Source of the DNA: CAWBNS01 sp964445105
GTDB taxonomy: Bacteria > Chlamydiota > Chlamydiia > Chlamydiales > JAJFMA01
Assembly: GCA_964445105.1 (NCBI GenBank)
Contig: CAYUJS010000001.1
Span: forward strand, 27,883 to 91,882
DNA length: 64,000 nt
Direction of reading: 5' to 3'
Positions 8,072 through 15,946 of the stretch are shown piece after piece. How positions within the stretch are numbered: position 1 is the first letter of the stretch; each line of letters starts with the position of its first letter. The position numbers and the translations under genes were made by a program. The notes below the pieces were generated by a model. That model was not told the origin of the DNA and searched no databases. It saw only the letters and a program-made list of their open reading frames with translations.

Positions 8072-8581
8072 TTTTGATCTCCTATTAGATGTTTTTTAAT
8101 TAGTATAGTTGAAGGTCAGATGGCTGGCAATGGACATTTTAAAAGAGGCCATTTGGCGGCCATCCAAAAGGATCCAATTGCCGACCGCTCCTTACTGCTG
8201 AACAAGGACGTTCAGCAAGTGTTTCCTCTCGGATGCTTTCATATCTTTGTTCCAAGGGCTCGATGATCGGCAGGGGTCTTTACAAAATAAGAGAGTTCAA
8301 GCTAGGCCAGGATTTCGATTGGGAAGACCTCGCCCTAACAGCTATGAGCGTTCTCAGCGGGATTATCTACCTCATTCCCGCTCTTTGCTAATATGATCTA
8401 ACGGACGAAATCATGAGGAGGCTTTGGATCGCGGTCCCCCAACAGGAGCGATCAGCCAGAAGATGGTTTTTTGCCAAGACTAGTAGCAACTAAGCGCGCC
8501 TCGTCGCTATTTGGTTGCTCTTTGCTCTGGTATCTCTTGCTTGAATATTCGCCAGTGCTTACAATCTGACTTCCTTATTTT
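8072..8581. other. gene-poor gap with a possible gene remnant before tRNA-Ala
   Basis: About 500 bases with no convincing gene. A 48-codon frame (ATG 8119) and a second open frame on + that ends ...SVLSGIIYLIPALC at about 8390 without a good start can be read. Neither is recognisable. The stretch could be decayed coding DNA; its position next to a tRNA gene is compatible with an old insertion, but no integrase, direct repeat or tRNA fragment was seen. Confidence 0.35.
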
Positions 8582-8654
8582 GGGGCGTTAGCTCAGTTGG
8601 TAGAGCGCAACAATGGCATTGTTGAGGTCAACGGTTCGACTCCGTTACGCTCCA
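8582..8654 (+). tRNA. tRNA-Ala (anticodon GGC)
   Basis: A 73-base cloverleaf. The acceptor arms are GGGGCGT and ACGCTCC with discriminator A, the D arm contains TAGCTCAGTTGGTAGAGC, the anticodon stem CAACA/TGTTG encloses the loop ATGGCAT (anticodon GGC), and the T arm contains GGTTCGACTCC. CCA is not encoded. Confidence 0.97.
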
Positions 8655-8677
8655 ATTTCTTCTGCAATACAATCACT

Positions 8678-8902
8678 TCAGTCTTTCGACTCACCCGATT
8701 GCGCTGCCTCTTTGGGTTTGGAATTGTAGTCAGTCGCATAGAACCCAGACCCTTGAAAATGCAGTCCCACGCCGGCGCTTGGAAGGCGTTCGACGCGCTC
8801 CGCTTGGCATTTCTCGCATATTTTTACGGGCTCGTCACTGATCTTTTGAAAGACATCAAACCTATGAGCGCAAGCACGGCAGATGTAAGCGTATGTGGGC
8901 AT
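8678..8902 (-). CDS. FmdB family zinc-ribbon protein
   Basis: 74 residues. Typical opening MPTYAYICRACAHRFDVFQ, then a second CxxC (CEKC), giving a four-cysteine zinc ribbon, followed by the common RLPSAG-GLHFQGSGFYATDY segment. Members are small putative regulatory or RNA-associated proteins of unproven function. It lies downstream of groEL on the same strand, separated by a hairpin. Confidence 0.9.
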   Translation of the reverse strand: MPTYAYICRACAHRFDVFQKISDEPVKICEKCQAERVERLPSAGVGLHFQGSGFYATDYNSKPKEAAQSGESKD

Positions 8903-8922
8903 TGTTTATCTCCTTAAACGAA

Positions 8923-8955
8923 GAAGTCGGAAGCCATTTGATGACCTCCGACTTC
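8923..8955 (-). terminator. hairpin between groEL and fmdB-like gene
   Basis: Perfect 9-base arms GAAGTCGGA (8923-8931) and TCCGACTTC (8947-8955) enclose a 15-base loop. On the minus strand it follows the groEL stop and precedes the FmdB start. The trailing T-run is short (TTCGTTT), so it may be a partial terminator or an mRNA-stabilising stem. Confidence 0.55.
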
Positions 8956-8987
8956 GGATCTTGAAATTCTGGACGTCGGCTCCTGGT

Positions 8988-10643
8988 TTAACCCCAGTCA
9001 CCCATGCCGCCCATTCCTCCCATACCACCCATGGGGTCCATGGCCGGAGCAGAGGCTTTTTTAGGCTGCGGCTTATCTGTGATGAGAGTCGCGGTGGTAA
9101 GTAGTAGACCGGCTACAGAAGCGGCGTTGTAGAGGGCAGTTTTGGTGACCAGCACTGGATCGATGACACCGGCCTTGATCAGGTCGGTGAATTCATCGGT
9201 CAAGCCATTGTAACCATGCGCCCCTGTAGCTTCGTAGACCTTCTCGGCGATCAGGTTGCCTTGGCGTCCGCAGTTGTCTGCAATCGCTATAGCTGGTGCA
9301 AAAGCAGCTTCTTCGACGATCTTGGCGCCGATTGCTTCGTCGCCTGCTAATTTGAGCGAGCCTCTCACGATTTTTACGGCTCTAAGTAGAGCCACACCAC
9401 CGCCTGGGACGATTCCTTCAGCTACAGCAGCGCGAGTTGCGTGTAGTGCATCTTCTACGCGTGCTTTCTTCTCTTTCATCTCCGTTTCGGTGGCGGCGCC
9501 GACATTAACGACAGCTACGCCTCCGGCTAATTTGGCCAACCGCTCTTCCAGTTTTTCTTTTTCATAGCTGGAGGTGGTGTTGGTGATTTCGGCACGCAAC
9601 TGAGCGATGCGCGCTTGCACGGCTTCTGTCTTGCCTGCGCCGTCGATGATCGTGGTGAATTCTTTGGTGATCTTGACTGTCTTGGCTGAGCCAAGCACGT
9701 TTATATCAACTTCTTCCAACTTCATACCAAGTTCTTCGGTCACGACTGTAGCGCCTGTTAGGATGGCGATGTCCGAGAGCATTGCTTTGCGGCGATCACC
9801 AAAGCCAGGGGCTTTTACCGCGCAAACAGTAAGGCCGCCCTTGATGCGGTTGACGACGAGGGTTGCTAGCGCATCCCCATCGATATCGTCTGCAATCACG
9901 AGCAGAGGGCGACTGCCTTTTGCCATGGTTTTTTCTAAGATTGGCACGATCTCTTTGGCTGTTGATAGCTTTTTATCGACAATCAATATGAGTGTGTTCT
10001 CAAGCAAGACGGACATGTTCTCAGGGTTGGTGACGAAGTAGGGAGATACGTAGCTCTTATCGAACTGCATGCCCTCCACAACGTCTAGCGTCGTTTCCGT
10101 GCCCTTGGCTTCTGCGACGGAAATAATGCCGTCCTTGCCTACCTTATCCATGGCTTGTGCAATGATGGTGCCGATCTCTTCGTCGTTGTTGGCGGAGATG
10201 GTGGCGATCTGCTTGACATCGGTGCTTGAATTGACGGGTACGGCCAGCTTGTCGAGCTCTGCAGCGATTGCGGCAACGGCCTTGTCCATGCCATGTTTTA
10301 GGCATAGGGGATTGGCGCCTGCCGTTACGTTTTTCATGCCACTAGCGAACATGGCTTCTGCCAGGACAATGGCTGTGGTTGTGCCATCACCGGCCACGTC
10401 TGAAGTTTTTGAGGCGACTTCTTTAACTAGCTGAGCGCCCATGTTTTCGAACTTATCTTTTAAACTCACCTCTTTGGCCACTGTCACGCCGTCTTTTGTA
10501 GACAGTGGAGCACCGAAGCCGCGGTTGATCACAACGTTGCGCCCTTTGGGGCCCAAAGTGACTTTTACGGCCTTGGCCAAGGTACGGATACCTTTCAGAA
10601 GAGATTTTAGAGCGGTTTCGTTAAATGCCAATATTTTAGCCAT
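8988..10643 (-). CDS. groEL: 60 kDa chaperonin GroEL
   Basis: 551 residues, full length. It shows the ATP-binding TLGPKGRNVVI and AGDGTTTAIVLA segments, GIVPGGGVALLRA, and a Gly-Gly-Met tail (GGMGGMGGMGDWG). It forms the double-ring folding chamber with GroES in the cytoplasm. It starts 18 bases after groES in the same operon. A conserved, housekeeping-type copy; additional chlamydial GroEL paralogues would be elsewhere. Confidence 0.99.
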   Translation of the reverse strand: MAKILAFNETALKSLLKGIRTLAKAVKVTLGPKGRNVVINRGFGAPLSTKDGVTVAKEVSLKDKFENMGAQLVKEVASKTSDVAGDGTTTAIVLAEAMFASGMKNVTAGANPLCLKHGMDKAVAAIAAELDKLAVPVNSSTDVKQIATISANNDEEIGTIIAQAMDKVGKDGIISVAEAKGTETTLDVVEGMQFDKSYVSPYFVTNPENMSVLLENTLILIVDKKLSTAKEIVPILEKTMAKGSRPLLVIADDIDGDALATLVVNRIKGGLTVCAVKAPGFGDRRKAMLSDIAILTGATVVTEELGMKLEEVDINVLGSAKTVKITKEFTTIIDGAGKTEAVQARIAQLRAEITNTTSSYEKEKLEERLAKLAGGVAVVNVGAATETEMKEKKARVEDALHATRAAVAEGIVPGGGVALLRAVKIVRGSLKLAGDEAIGAKIVEEAAFAPAIAIADNCGRQGNLIAEKVYEATGAHGYNGLTDEFTDLIKAGVIDPVLVTKTALYNAASVAGLLLTTATLITDKPQPKKASAPAMDPMGGMGGMGGMGDWG

Positions 10644-10661
10644 GACTATTGCTCCTGTAGA

Positions 10662-10961
10662 TTAGTTAAGGACGCCGAGGATGTCGTCTTCGGATAAGAT
10701 TAGGTACTCTGCATTCTCTTCTTCGGGATGTTTGACTTCTGTCCCTGCATAAGAGGTAAATAGCACGCGATCGCCTACCTTAAGCGAAACAACTTCGAGT
10801 TTGCCGTTTTCATCAATCTTGCCGGGCCCGACAGCTACAATCTCGCCTTCTTTTGGCTTTTCCTTAGCCGTATCTGGCAGGTAAATTCCCCCTTTTGTAG
10901 TCACAGCTTTCGAACGTTTGACCAAAACTCGTTTTCCTAAGGGCTTAATTTTTACCATCAT
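10662..10961 (-). CDS. groES: 10 kDa co-chaperonin GroES
   Basis: 99 residues with the GroES core: IKPLGKRVLVKR, the mobile loop GGIYLPDTAKEKP, then GEIVAVGPGK and DRVLFTSYAGTEV. It caps GroEL during folding. First gene of groES-groEL. The upstream region holds a TTGACA promoter and a degenerate CIRCE, implying HrcA heat-shock control. Confidence 0.98.
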   Translation of the reverse strand: MMVKIKPLGKRVLVKRSKAVTTKGGIYLPDTAKEKPKEGEIVAVGPGKIDENGKLEVVSLKVGDRVLFTSYAGTEVKHPEEENAEYLILSEDDILGVLN

Positions 10962-10996
10962 CGTTCTCCTGTTTTTTTAGGTAACTTGAAGGCGAT

Positions 10997-11026
10997 ACTG
11001 TAACTTGGATCGCGATTTGGTGTCAA
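10997..11026 (-). promoter_or_regulatory. groESL promoter
   Basis: Read on the minus strand, TTGACA (plus 11021-11026) is followed after 17-18 bases by TTACAG or TACAGT (plus 10997-11003), about 40 bases before the groES start. The -35 is perfect and the -10 moderate. Confidence 0.6.
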
Positions 11027-11043
11027 GCGCCAAGCTGAATATT

Positions 11044-11070
11044 TTGGCAGAAGATGACTTTGAGTGCTAA
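11044..11070 (-). promoter_or_regulatory. degenerate CIRCE operator (HrcA site)
   Basis: On the minus strand one arm is a perfect TTAGCACTC (plus 11062-11070). After 9 bases the second arm reads TTCTGCCAA instead of GAGTGCTAA, keeping 5 of 9 bases. The arm spacing is exactly that of CIRCE, just upstream of the -35. The repressor HrcA is not in this window. Confidence 0.65.
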
Positions 11071-11208
11071 AACAGGTCCCACACAGAACCTTTTCATGAA
11101 ATGACTCTCTGGGTTAGAGTGGGTCGTTTCGTGGGGGAGCGGCTTGGCACTAGCTGAGGTTGCCGCATTTTTGTACAGAAATTTTCGATGCCCTGGGGCG
11201 GTGTTTTT

Positions 11209-13407
11209 ATGAACAGTAGAATTCTAGCCTACTTGTGTCTTTTTTGCTTGGCCGGGGGTCCCTTTAAGGTATTGGGGGGAAGCCAGCTAGCGGTAAGTTT
11301 TGTAGATCCCTTAGGGGTCGCCAAGGCGGAGGCGCCAGCCCTGCCAGAGGTCCCCTCAGCAGAGAGTTTGGGCCCGCAGTGGTGGGACTATTTTCAGGTG
11401 CCGCTTGATCAGCTTCCAATTCGTGTGGACAATGTCAAAGCGAATTTAGACAAGCTCGTACAGAAGCTAGACACGGCAGAACTGGAAGCTGCGAAGCCTT
11501 TAGTCGCGCGCATCATAACCAATTTAAAAGGCTTTTCCGAACTCGCCCTGCAGAAAAAAACAGAAAAACCTAGCGTCAACGCTCTCAAAGAGCGCTACAC
11601 AATTGACGAGTATTTGAACGTATTGCACCGGCTGCGTGGTGTGGAGAGTGAACTCGCGGATGAACGCAGTGAAGAACGACAGCTTGCACGCGCTTTGACA
11701 GCCGCCCGCAATGCGCAGGATGCGTTGGTGCTAGCTTATCGAGATTTAGGCGATCGATCTACGGAGAAGCTACACAAAGGGCTAGAGCTAATGGCTAATC
11801 GCGCTTCATTGGCCTATATCGAACAAAAACTGCATCTTGTAAAGGATAAAGAAGCGGCCTTGCAAGCTAAGCAAGCGTACATGCAGCAAGAGATTAAGGA
11901 AGCCCCCTATTGGCTCGTAGCTAAGCCGGCTGATTTGGAAGAGCTAGACTTGAAGATACATACGGCTCAAAAAGATCTTGTAGCGGCCAAAGATTTTTTA
12001 ACGGAACGCGAGGCAAGATCTTTACAAACGTTTCCCGACACGCGCGTTGGTATGGGGCGCGCGCAACTTGCTACGCAAGAGGTGATACTGGCCCGCGTAG
12101 GCTATGCAGCAGCAGAGTTGCATCAAGTTCTTTTGCAAGTGCGTCGTGCGCTCACTTCCTCATTGATCAACGATAGGCCTGGCGACGCCGCTGAGCTTGT
12201 CGATGCTCTAGACGATTGGAAGGAGATCATCAAACGGACTGGTTCGCAGGTGAAAACCTGGCGTGAAGTCAGCGCCGTTGAATATGAACGAGCGTATGAA
12301 GCCTATTTAGAACTCTCCCTACAGGATCGTGAAAAGGATCTGACGCAGCTGGGAGCGATTTACCAAGAGCGTGCCAAAACGGCTCAACAGACGTTGATCG
12401 CCTCGCAAAAACTTAAGAATAAAATGACGGAAGCTGATCTGCTGCGCGCGATTCTGGAAGATCGCATGTTTCAATATGATTCACATTTTCGCCGGTGGAT
12501 GAGTAAAAGCTGGGATGTAGTGCAGGGCTCTTTTGATTTCCTGGGCCGCGGCATGGATACCACGTTGCTTCGCGTAGGCGATGTACCAGTAACGCCTTGG
12601 GGCCTATTGCGAGCGCTGACGATTTTGGCCGCCACCTACTATATTTCGCAGCTAGTGCATCATGGCCTTCGGCAGATGGGCGAGCGGCAACATCGGATTG
12701 CGCCAGCGACTTTCTACACACTCGGTCGACTGGCTCACTATTCCATTTTGACCGTTGGACTGCTGGTTGCGCTTGCGTCCATTGGCCTCACCTTTACCAA
12801 CTTCCTTATCGTAGCTGGTGCGTTGAGCGTTGGGATCGGATTTGGCTTGCAAGCAATTATGAATAATTTTTTCAGCGGCTTAATCATCCTTTTTGAACAA
12901 AATTTTAAAGTAGGCGATTTCGTCGAGCTCAATCAAGGGGGCGGCGGGGAAATTACGCATATCAATGTGCGTAGTACAATTATGCGCAAAAGCGACGGCC
13001 AGGAAGTGGTCGTGCCTAACTCCGACATGATTCAGAACAGCGTAATTAACTGGACACGTGAAAATGCATTTCGCAGATTGCACATTCCCTTTGATGTGGG
13101 GTACGATTCGGACAAGGAACTGGTGCGTAAAGCTGTGCTAGAAGCTGCTGACCGCGTCTACCACACTTTGAAGAACGTGCCTAGGTTTCGTGAACCAGAG
13201 GTGTGGCTCATGGGGTTTGGCGAAAACGCCCTTAAATTTGAGCTGGTCGTATGGGTCAACGCCCAAGGTGCCAAACGATCTGCTGCGTCTGCTTCAACAT
13301 ATCTGTGGGAAATCCATAATAGTTTATTGCAGTACAATATCAGCATCCCCTTTCCCCAGCGGGATGTTTACATTAAATCAATTCCCAAGGAGTTTTTACA
13401 GCCTTAG
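11209..13407 (+). CDS. mechanosensitive channel, MscS family with long N-terminal domain
   Basis: About 732 residues. A signal peptide (LAYLCLFCLAGGPFKVLGG) precedes a roughly 430-residue alpha-helical periplasmic region. Membrane segments follow at about 460-600, then the MscS pore helix and beta domain (VAGALSVGIGFGLQAIMNNFFSG, FKVGDFVEL, VVVPNSDMIQN). MscS channels open under membrane tension to release osmolytes. The start ATG 11209 has GGGGCGG ahead of it; an ATG at 11188 in the same frame would add 7 residues. The architecture recalls MscK/YbdG-type large members. Its end overlaps the convergent methyltransferase gene by 12 bases. Confidence 0.9.
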   Translation: MNSRILAYLCLFCLAGGPFKVLGGSQLAVSFVDPLGVAKAEAPALPEVPSAESLGPQWWDYFQVPLDQLPIRVDNVKANLDKLVQKLDTAELEAAKPLVARIITNLKGFSELALQKKTEKPSVNALKERYTIDEYLNVLHRLRGVESELADERSEERQLARALTAARNAQDALVLAYRDLGDRSTEKLHKGLELMANRASLAYIEQKLHLVKDKEAALQAKQAYMQQEIKEAPYWLVAKPADLEELDLKIHTAQKDLVAAKDFLTEREARSLQTFPDTRVGMGRAQLATQEVILARVGYAAAELHQVLLQVRRALTSSLINDRPGDAAELVDALDDWKEIIKRTGSQVKTWREVSAVEYERAYEAYLELSLQDREKDLTQLGAIYQERAKTAQQTLIASQKLKNKMTEADLLRAILEDRMFQYDSHFRRWMSKSWDVVQGSFDFLGRGMDTTLLRVGDVPVTPWGLLRALTILAATYYISQLVHHGLRQMGERQHRIAPATFYTLGRLAHYSILTVGLLVALASIGLTFTNFLIVAGALSVGIGFGLQAIMNNFFSGLIILFEQNFKVGDFVELNQGGGGEITHINVRSTIMRKSDGQEVVVPNSDMIQNSVINWTRENAFRRLHIPFDVGYDSDKELVRKAVLEAADRVYHTLKNVPRFREPEVWLMGFGENALKFELVVWVNAQGAKRSAASASTYLWEIHNSLLQYNISIPFPQRDVYIKSIPKEFLQP

Positions 13408-14655
13408 CTCTACTAATGTTTCGACGTGAGTGGTTTGTGGGAACATGTCGTAGGCTTGGCATGAGTGCACGCGATAGCCCGCTTGCTGGGCTGAGGCAAT
13501 GTCGCGCGCTAGGGTAGCGGGCATGCACGACAGGTACAGAATCTGCCTAGGGCGCGCCTGCAGTAGTGTTTCCCGCGTGTTCGGATCTAATCCCGTGCGC
13601 GGAGGATTTACGACCACGGTATCCCAGTTTTTTTTTAGAAGCTCCTGCGCTATTTTCGCGACTTCTTCACAGATAAATGTCGCCTCTAGATCATTTGCAG
13701 AGGCGTTTAAGATTGCCAGTCGTATGGCCTCCGCACTGCTTTCAACACCAGTCACCGCGCGCCCTTTTTGAGCGAGCAGTAAGCTCAAAGCGCCGATTCC
13801 GCAATAGAGGTCGAGGACGGTTTGCCCGGCCAGTGCTACAATGTTACGGTAGATATTGGCGCTTTGCTTGGGATGGTTTTGCACAAAAGCAAGTGGCGTA
13901 AAGGCTATTTGCAGGCCATCTATTGCAAATTTTCCGCCTATGTCGCCCCAAATTTTTGTTTTATTGCGGCCCCGAGCGACGATACCTTGAATGTTTTTTT
14001 TGCCTCCTAGCTGCTTGTGAGCGATAGTTTGCAGATTAGAGGGAAATTTTCCCGAGAAATCATAGGCCAAAATAAACTGCTTAGCGTTTTTGTAGATCCC
14101 TAGGCGGGCTTCGCCCTCCACTGGGATAAGCTCTTGTACAAGTGTCAGCATGTCTAGTTCGCCTGGCAGAAAAATCGGGCACTGTTTGGTGGGTAGGTGT
14201 GTAGCCCCATCGATGCAAACATATCCGGCCTGGTAGCGCCCCTCACAAGCGCTGCCCTCAGAAGCACTGAGAGACAGGTGAATATGGCGGCGATAGCCCC
14301 AAATTGGGTCTGCACAGGTAATGGAGACGGGTTTGTCCAGCGTGATTTTTCCAATACGTTGTAGGGCATCTGTGACAAAGGTCTGCTTTTGCTGGAGCTG
14401 TGCGGCGTAGGTGATGTGTTGCAGCTGGCAGCCCCCACAGCGGCCGTAGTGAGTGCAAGACGGAGCAAGGCGCTCAGGCGAGGGCGTGAGAATCTCAATA
14501 AGTTCGCCCTCGGCAAAGCGCTTATGTTCTTTGGTGATGCGCACACGAACGCGTTCACCAGGTGCCGCGAAAGGCACAAACACCACTAAGTTGTTTGCTC
14601 GCAAGATGCCTTTGCCTCCAAAGGCCAGAGAGGTGATTTCACCGGTGATTTCCAT
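13396..14655 (-). CDS. 23S rRNA (uracil-5-)-methyltransferase, RumA/RlmD-like
   Basis: 419 residues. N-terminal TRAM domain (1-55); Cys67, Cys73, Cys76 and Cys159 form a likely 4Fe-4S site (CTHYGRCGGC...KQC). The SAM-binding VLDLYCGIGALSLLLA and NPPRTGLD follow, with the nucleophile Cys377 in LSCMPATLARD and a C-terminal TTHVETLVEL with the catalytic Glu. It makes 5-methyluridine in 23S rRNA (or tRNA in the RumA/TrmA superfamily). The usual Asn after the nucleophile (SCNP) is Met here. It lies 9 bases downstream of the L,D-transpeptidase gene on the same strand. Confidence 0.9.
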   Translation of the reverse strand: MEITGEITSLAFGGKGILRANNLVVFVPFAAPGERVRVRITKEHKRFAEGELIEILTPSPERLAPSCTHYGRCGGCQLQHITYAAQLQQKQTFVTDALQRIGKITLDKPVSITCADPIWGYRRHIHLSLSASEGSACEGRYQAGYVCIDGATHLPTKQCPIFLPGELDMLTLVQELIPVEGEARLGIYKNAKQFILAYDFSGKFPSNLQTIAHKQLGGKKNIQGIVARGRNKTKIWGDIGGKFAIDGLQIAFTPLAFVQNHPKQSANIYRNIVALAGQTVLDLYCGIGALSLLLAQKGRAVTGVESSAEAIRLAILNASANDLEATFICEEVAKIAQELLKKNWDTVVVNPPRTGLDPNTRETLLQARPRQILYLSCMPATLARDIASAQQAGYRVHSCQAYDMFPQTTHVETLVELRL

Positions 14656-14664
14656 AACGGCCCG

Positions 14665-15270
14665 CTAGCGCTCTGTAATCCAGACAAGAGTGCCTTTTTT
14701 CACTTTTGGAAAAAGGTCAAGAATGTCACGGTTGCTCATGCGCAAACAGCCCTGCGAGGCGGGCAGGCCGAGAGAACTTTCATGATTGGTCCCATGGATG
14801 TAGATGAAGCGTTCGTAGCTGTCCACGACGATGCCTTGGCTATTTCGACCTTTGTTCAGACCCGGTTCTAAGCCCTTTAGGCGGAGGATGCGGGATAGAA
14901 TAAGGTCTGCGTTCTCTGCGCCGCCTGGGTGCCACACGCGGCCTGTGGTTAGACGGGATTCGAAAATAGCAAATTGCGGAGCGTTTGAGCCGATTTTTTC
15001 TGTAATCTGATGAAGACCAACGGGTGTTTGAAAGCTGCCTGTATGGCTGCCGATGCCGTTTTTTGCGGTGGAGATCGGATACTCTTTGATCGGCTGGCCC
15101 CATTCATAAAGCGTTAACTTTTGTGCGCTGATGTTAGCTATGAGAAGTTGTTGCGTGAGGGGAATTTGTAGGGCTGAGATTTTTCGGTAAAGCTGTTCAG
15201 GCATAAGGGGAGAAGCCTGGAGAGGGGCCAGAAATAAAATTGAAGCAAGCAAAAGATAGAGGCGGGCCAT
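14665..15270 (-). CDS. L,D-transpeptidase, YkuD/ErfK family
   Basis: 201 residues from ATG 15268-15270, chosen because it opens a clean signal peptide (MARLYLLLASILFLAPLQA); a longer frame to 15333 would bury it and run through the csp terminator. The YkuD domain carries His159 (YIHGTNH) and nucleophile Cys175 in SQGCLRMSN. These enzymes form 3-3 crosslinks in peptidoglycan or attach proteins to it in the periplasm. In an obligate intracellular chlamydial relative this is notable, together with murI, mreC and the NamZ-like gene in this window. Confidence 0.9.
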   Translation of the reverse strand: MARLYLLLASILFLAPLQASPLMPEQLYRKISALQIPLTQQLLIANISAQKLTLYEWGQPIKEYPISTAKNGIGSHTGSFQTPVGLHQITEKIGSNAPQFAIFESRLTTGRVWHPGGAENADLILSRILRLKGLEPGLNKGRNSQGIVVDSYERFIYIHGTNHESSLGLPASQGCLRMSNRDILDLFPKVKKGTLVWITER

Positions 15271-15293
15271 GATTTCCGTGAAGCTTGTTGGAT

Positions 15294-15325
15294 AAAAAAA
15301 GGAGGCAGATCGAAGACCTGCCTCC
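15294..15325 (-). terminator. rho-independent terminator of the cold-shock gene
   Basis: Perfect 8-base arms GGAGGCAG (15301-15308) and CTGCCTCC (15318-15325) with a 9-base loop. On the minus strand they are followed at once by seven T (plus 15294-15300). It sits 28 bases after the csp stop codon and just before the L,D-transpeptidase start. Confidence 0.9.
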
Positions 15326-15352
15326 CGTTTCACAATGATCTTGCGAAATCAG

Positions 15353-15562
15353 TTACACCGGTTGTACCGAAACTGCTTCTGGACCTTTGCGGCCTGTTCC
15401 TTCGACGTATTCGACGGATTGACCTTCTTCCAGATTGTGATCAGCTGTCAGCACGTTAGAACGGTGGACAAACAGATCTTTGCCTCCGCCTGACGGTGTG
15501 ATGAATCCAAATCCTTTTTGAACGTTGAACCACTTAACGGTTCCTCTAACTTTACTAGCCAC
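15353..15562 (-). CDS. cold-shock protein, CspA family
   Basis: 69 residues, one cold-shock domain with RNP1 KGFGFITP and RNP2 DLFVHRSNV. It binds single-stranded RNA or DNA and melts mRNA structure. The GTG at 15560-15562 (MASKVRGTVKWFN) is preferred because AAGGAG lies 7 bases before it. The ATG two codons upstream sits one base after that AAGGAG, too close to use. The gene has its own promoter, a roughly 100-base leader with a stem, and a strong terminator: a single-gene unit. Confidence 0.95.
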   Translation of the reverse strand: MASKVRGTVKWFNVQKGFGFITPSGGGKDLFVHRSNVLTADHNLEEGQSVEYVEGTGRKGPEAVSVQPV

Positions 15563-15586
15563 TTGCATTCTCCTTATAACCCTCAA

Positions 15587-15665
15587 AAATGTCTGAAGGT
15601 AACGTTTAGCCCCCGATGTTGTTAAGCTATGAATGGACTTTGCGGGGGTAACAAATCAACTGCCC
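15587..15665 (-). promoter_or_regulatory. structured 5' leader of the cold-shock gene
   Basis: Between the promoter and the csp start, arms CCCCCG (15610-15615) and CGGGGG (15643-15648) can pair across a 27-base AT-rich loop. Long structured leaders that sense temperature are known for cspA-type mRNAs. Whether this one does so is inference. Confidence 0.45.
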
Positions 15666-15674
15666 ATTATAGCA
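15666..15674 (-). promoter_or_regulatory. extended -10 promoter of the cold-shock gene
   Basis: On the minus strand the sequence reads TGCTATAAT, a perfect -10 with the TGn extension, about 105 bases before the csp start. No good -35 is at 17 bases, consistent with extended -10 use. Confidence 0.65.
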
Positions 15675-15946
15675 CGCCCAATGGTAGCATATTAGGTTCG
15701 GAAAAGTAAAATGAAATAGTAAAAACAACGAAAATGATGCAGTTTGGTAAATTTTTTTTGTTGATGTAGCGTTTTAGAATTGTCCCGACTTATTCCTATT
15801 GAGAGACGTGTAGAAGCAGGGTAGAGAGGTTCACGAGAGACTGCAAATGTCAATACGGCCCTCTGCTACCGCCCGTAAATAGCTAGTTTGCCGAAAATCG
15901 AATAGCCAAAGAAAATTAACCACAGAATTAGTCCAAGCTCTGGCAC
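15675..15946. other. AT-rich gap without a recognised gene
   Basis: Beyond the csp promoter this stretch runs to the end of the large hydrolase gene. No open frame, RNA gene or clear hairpin terminator was recognised; it contains an AT-rich run around 15700-15775. Confidence 0.4.

Noticed and set aside
9256..10665. Long open frames on the plus strand opposite groEL
   Set aside because: They are antisense shadows of a highly conserved gene with strong codon bias and have no ribosome sites or recognisable products.
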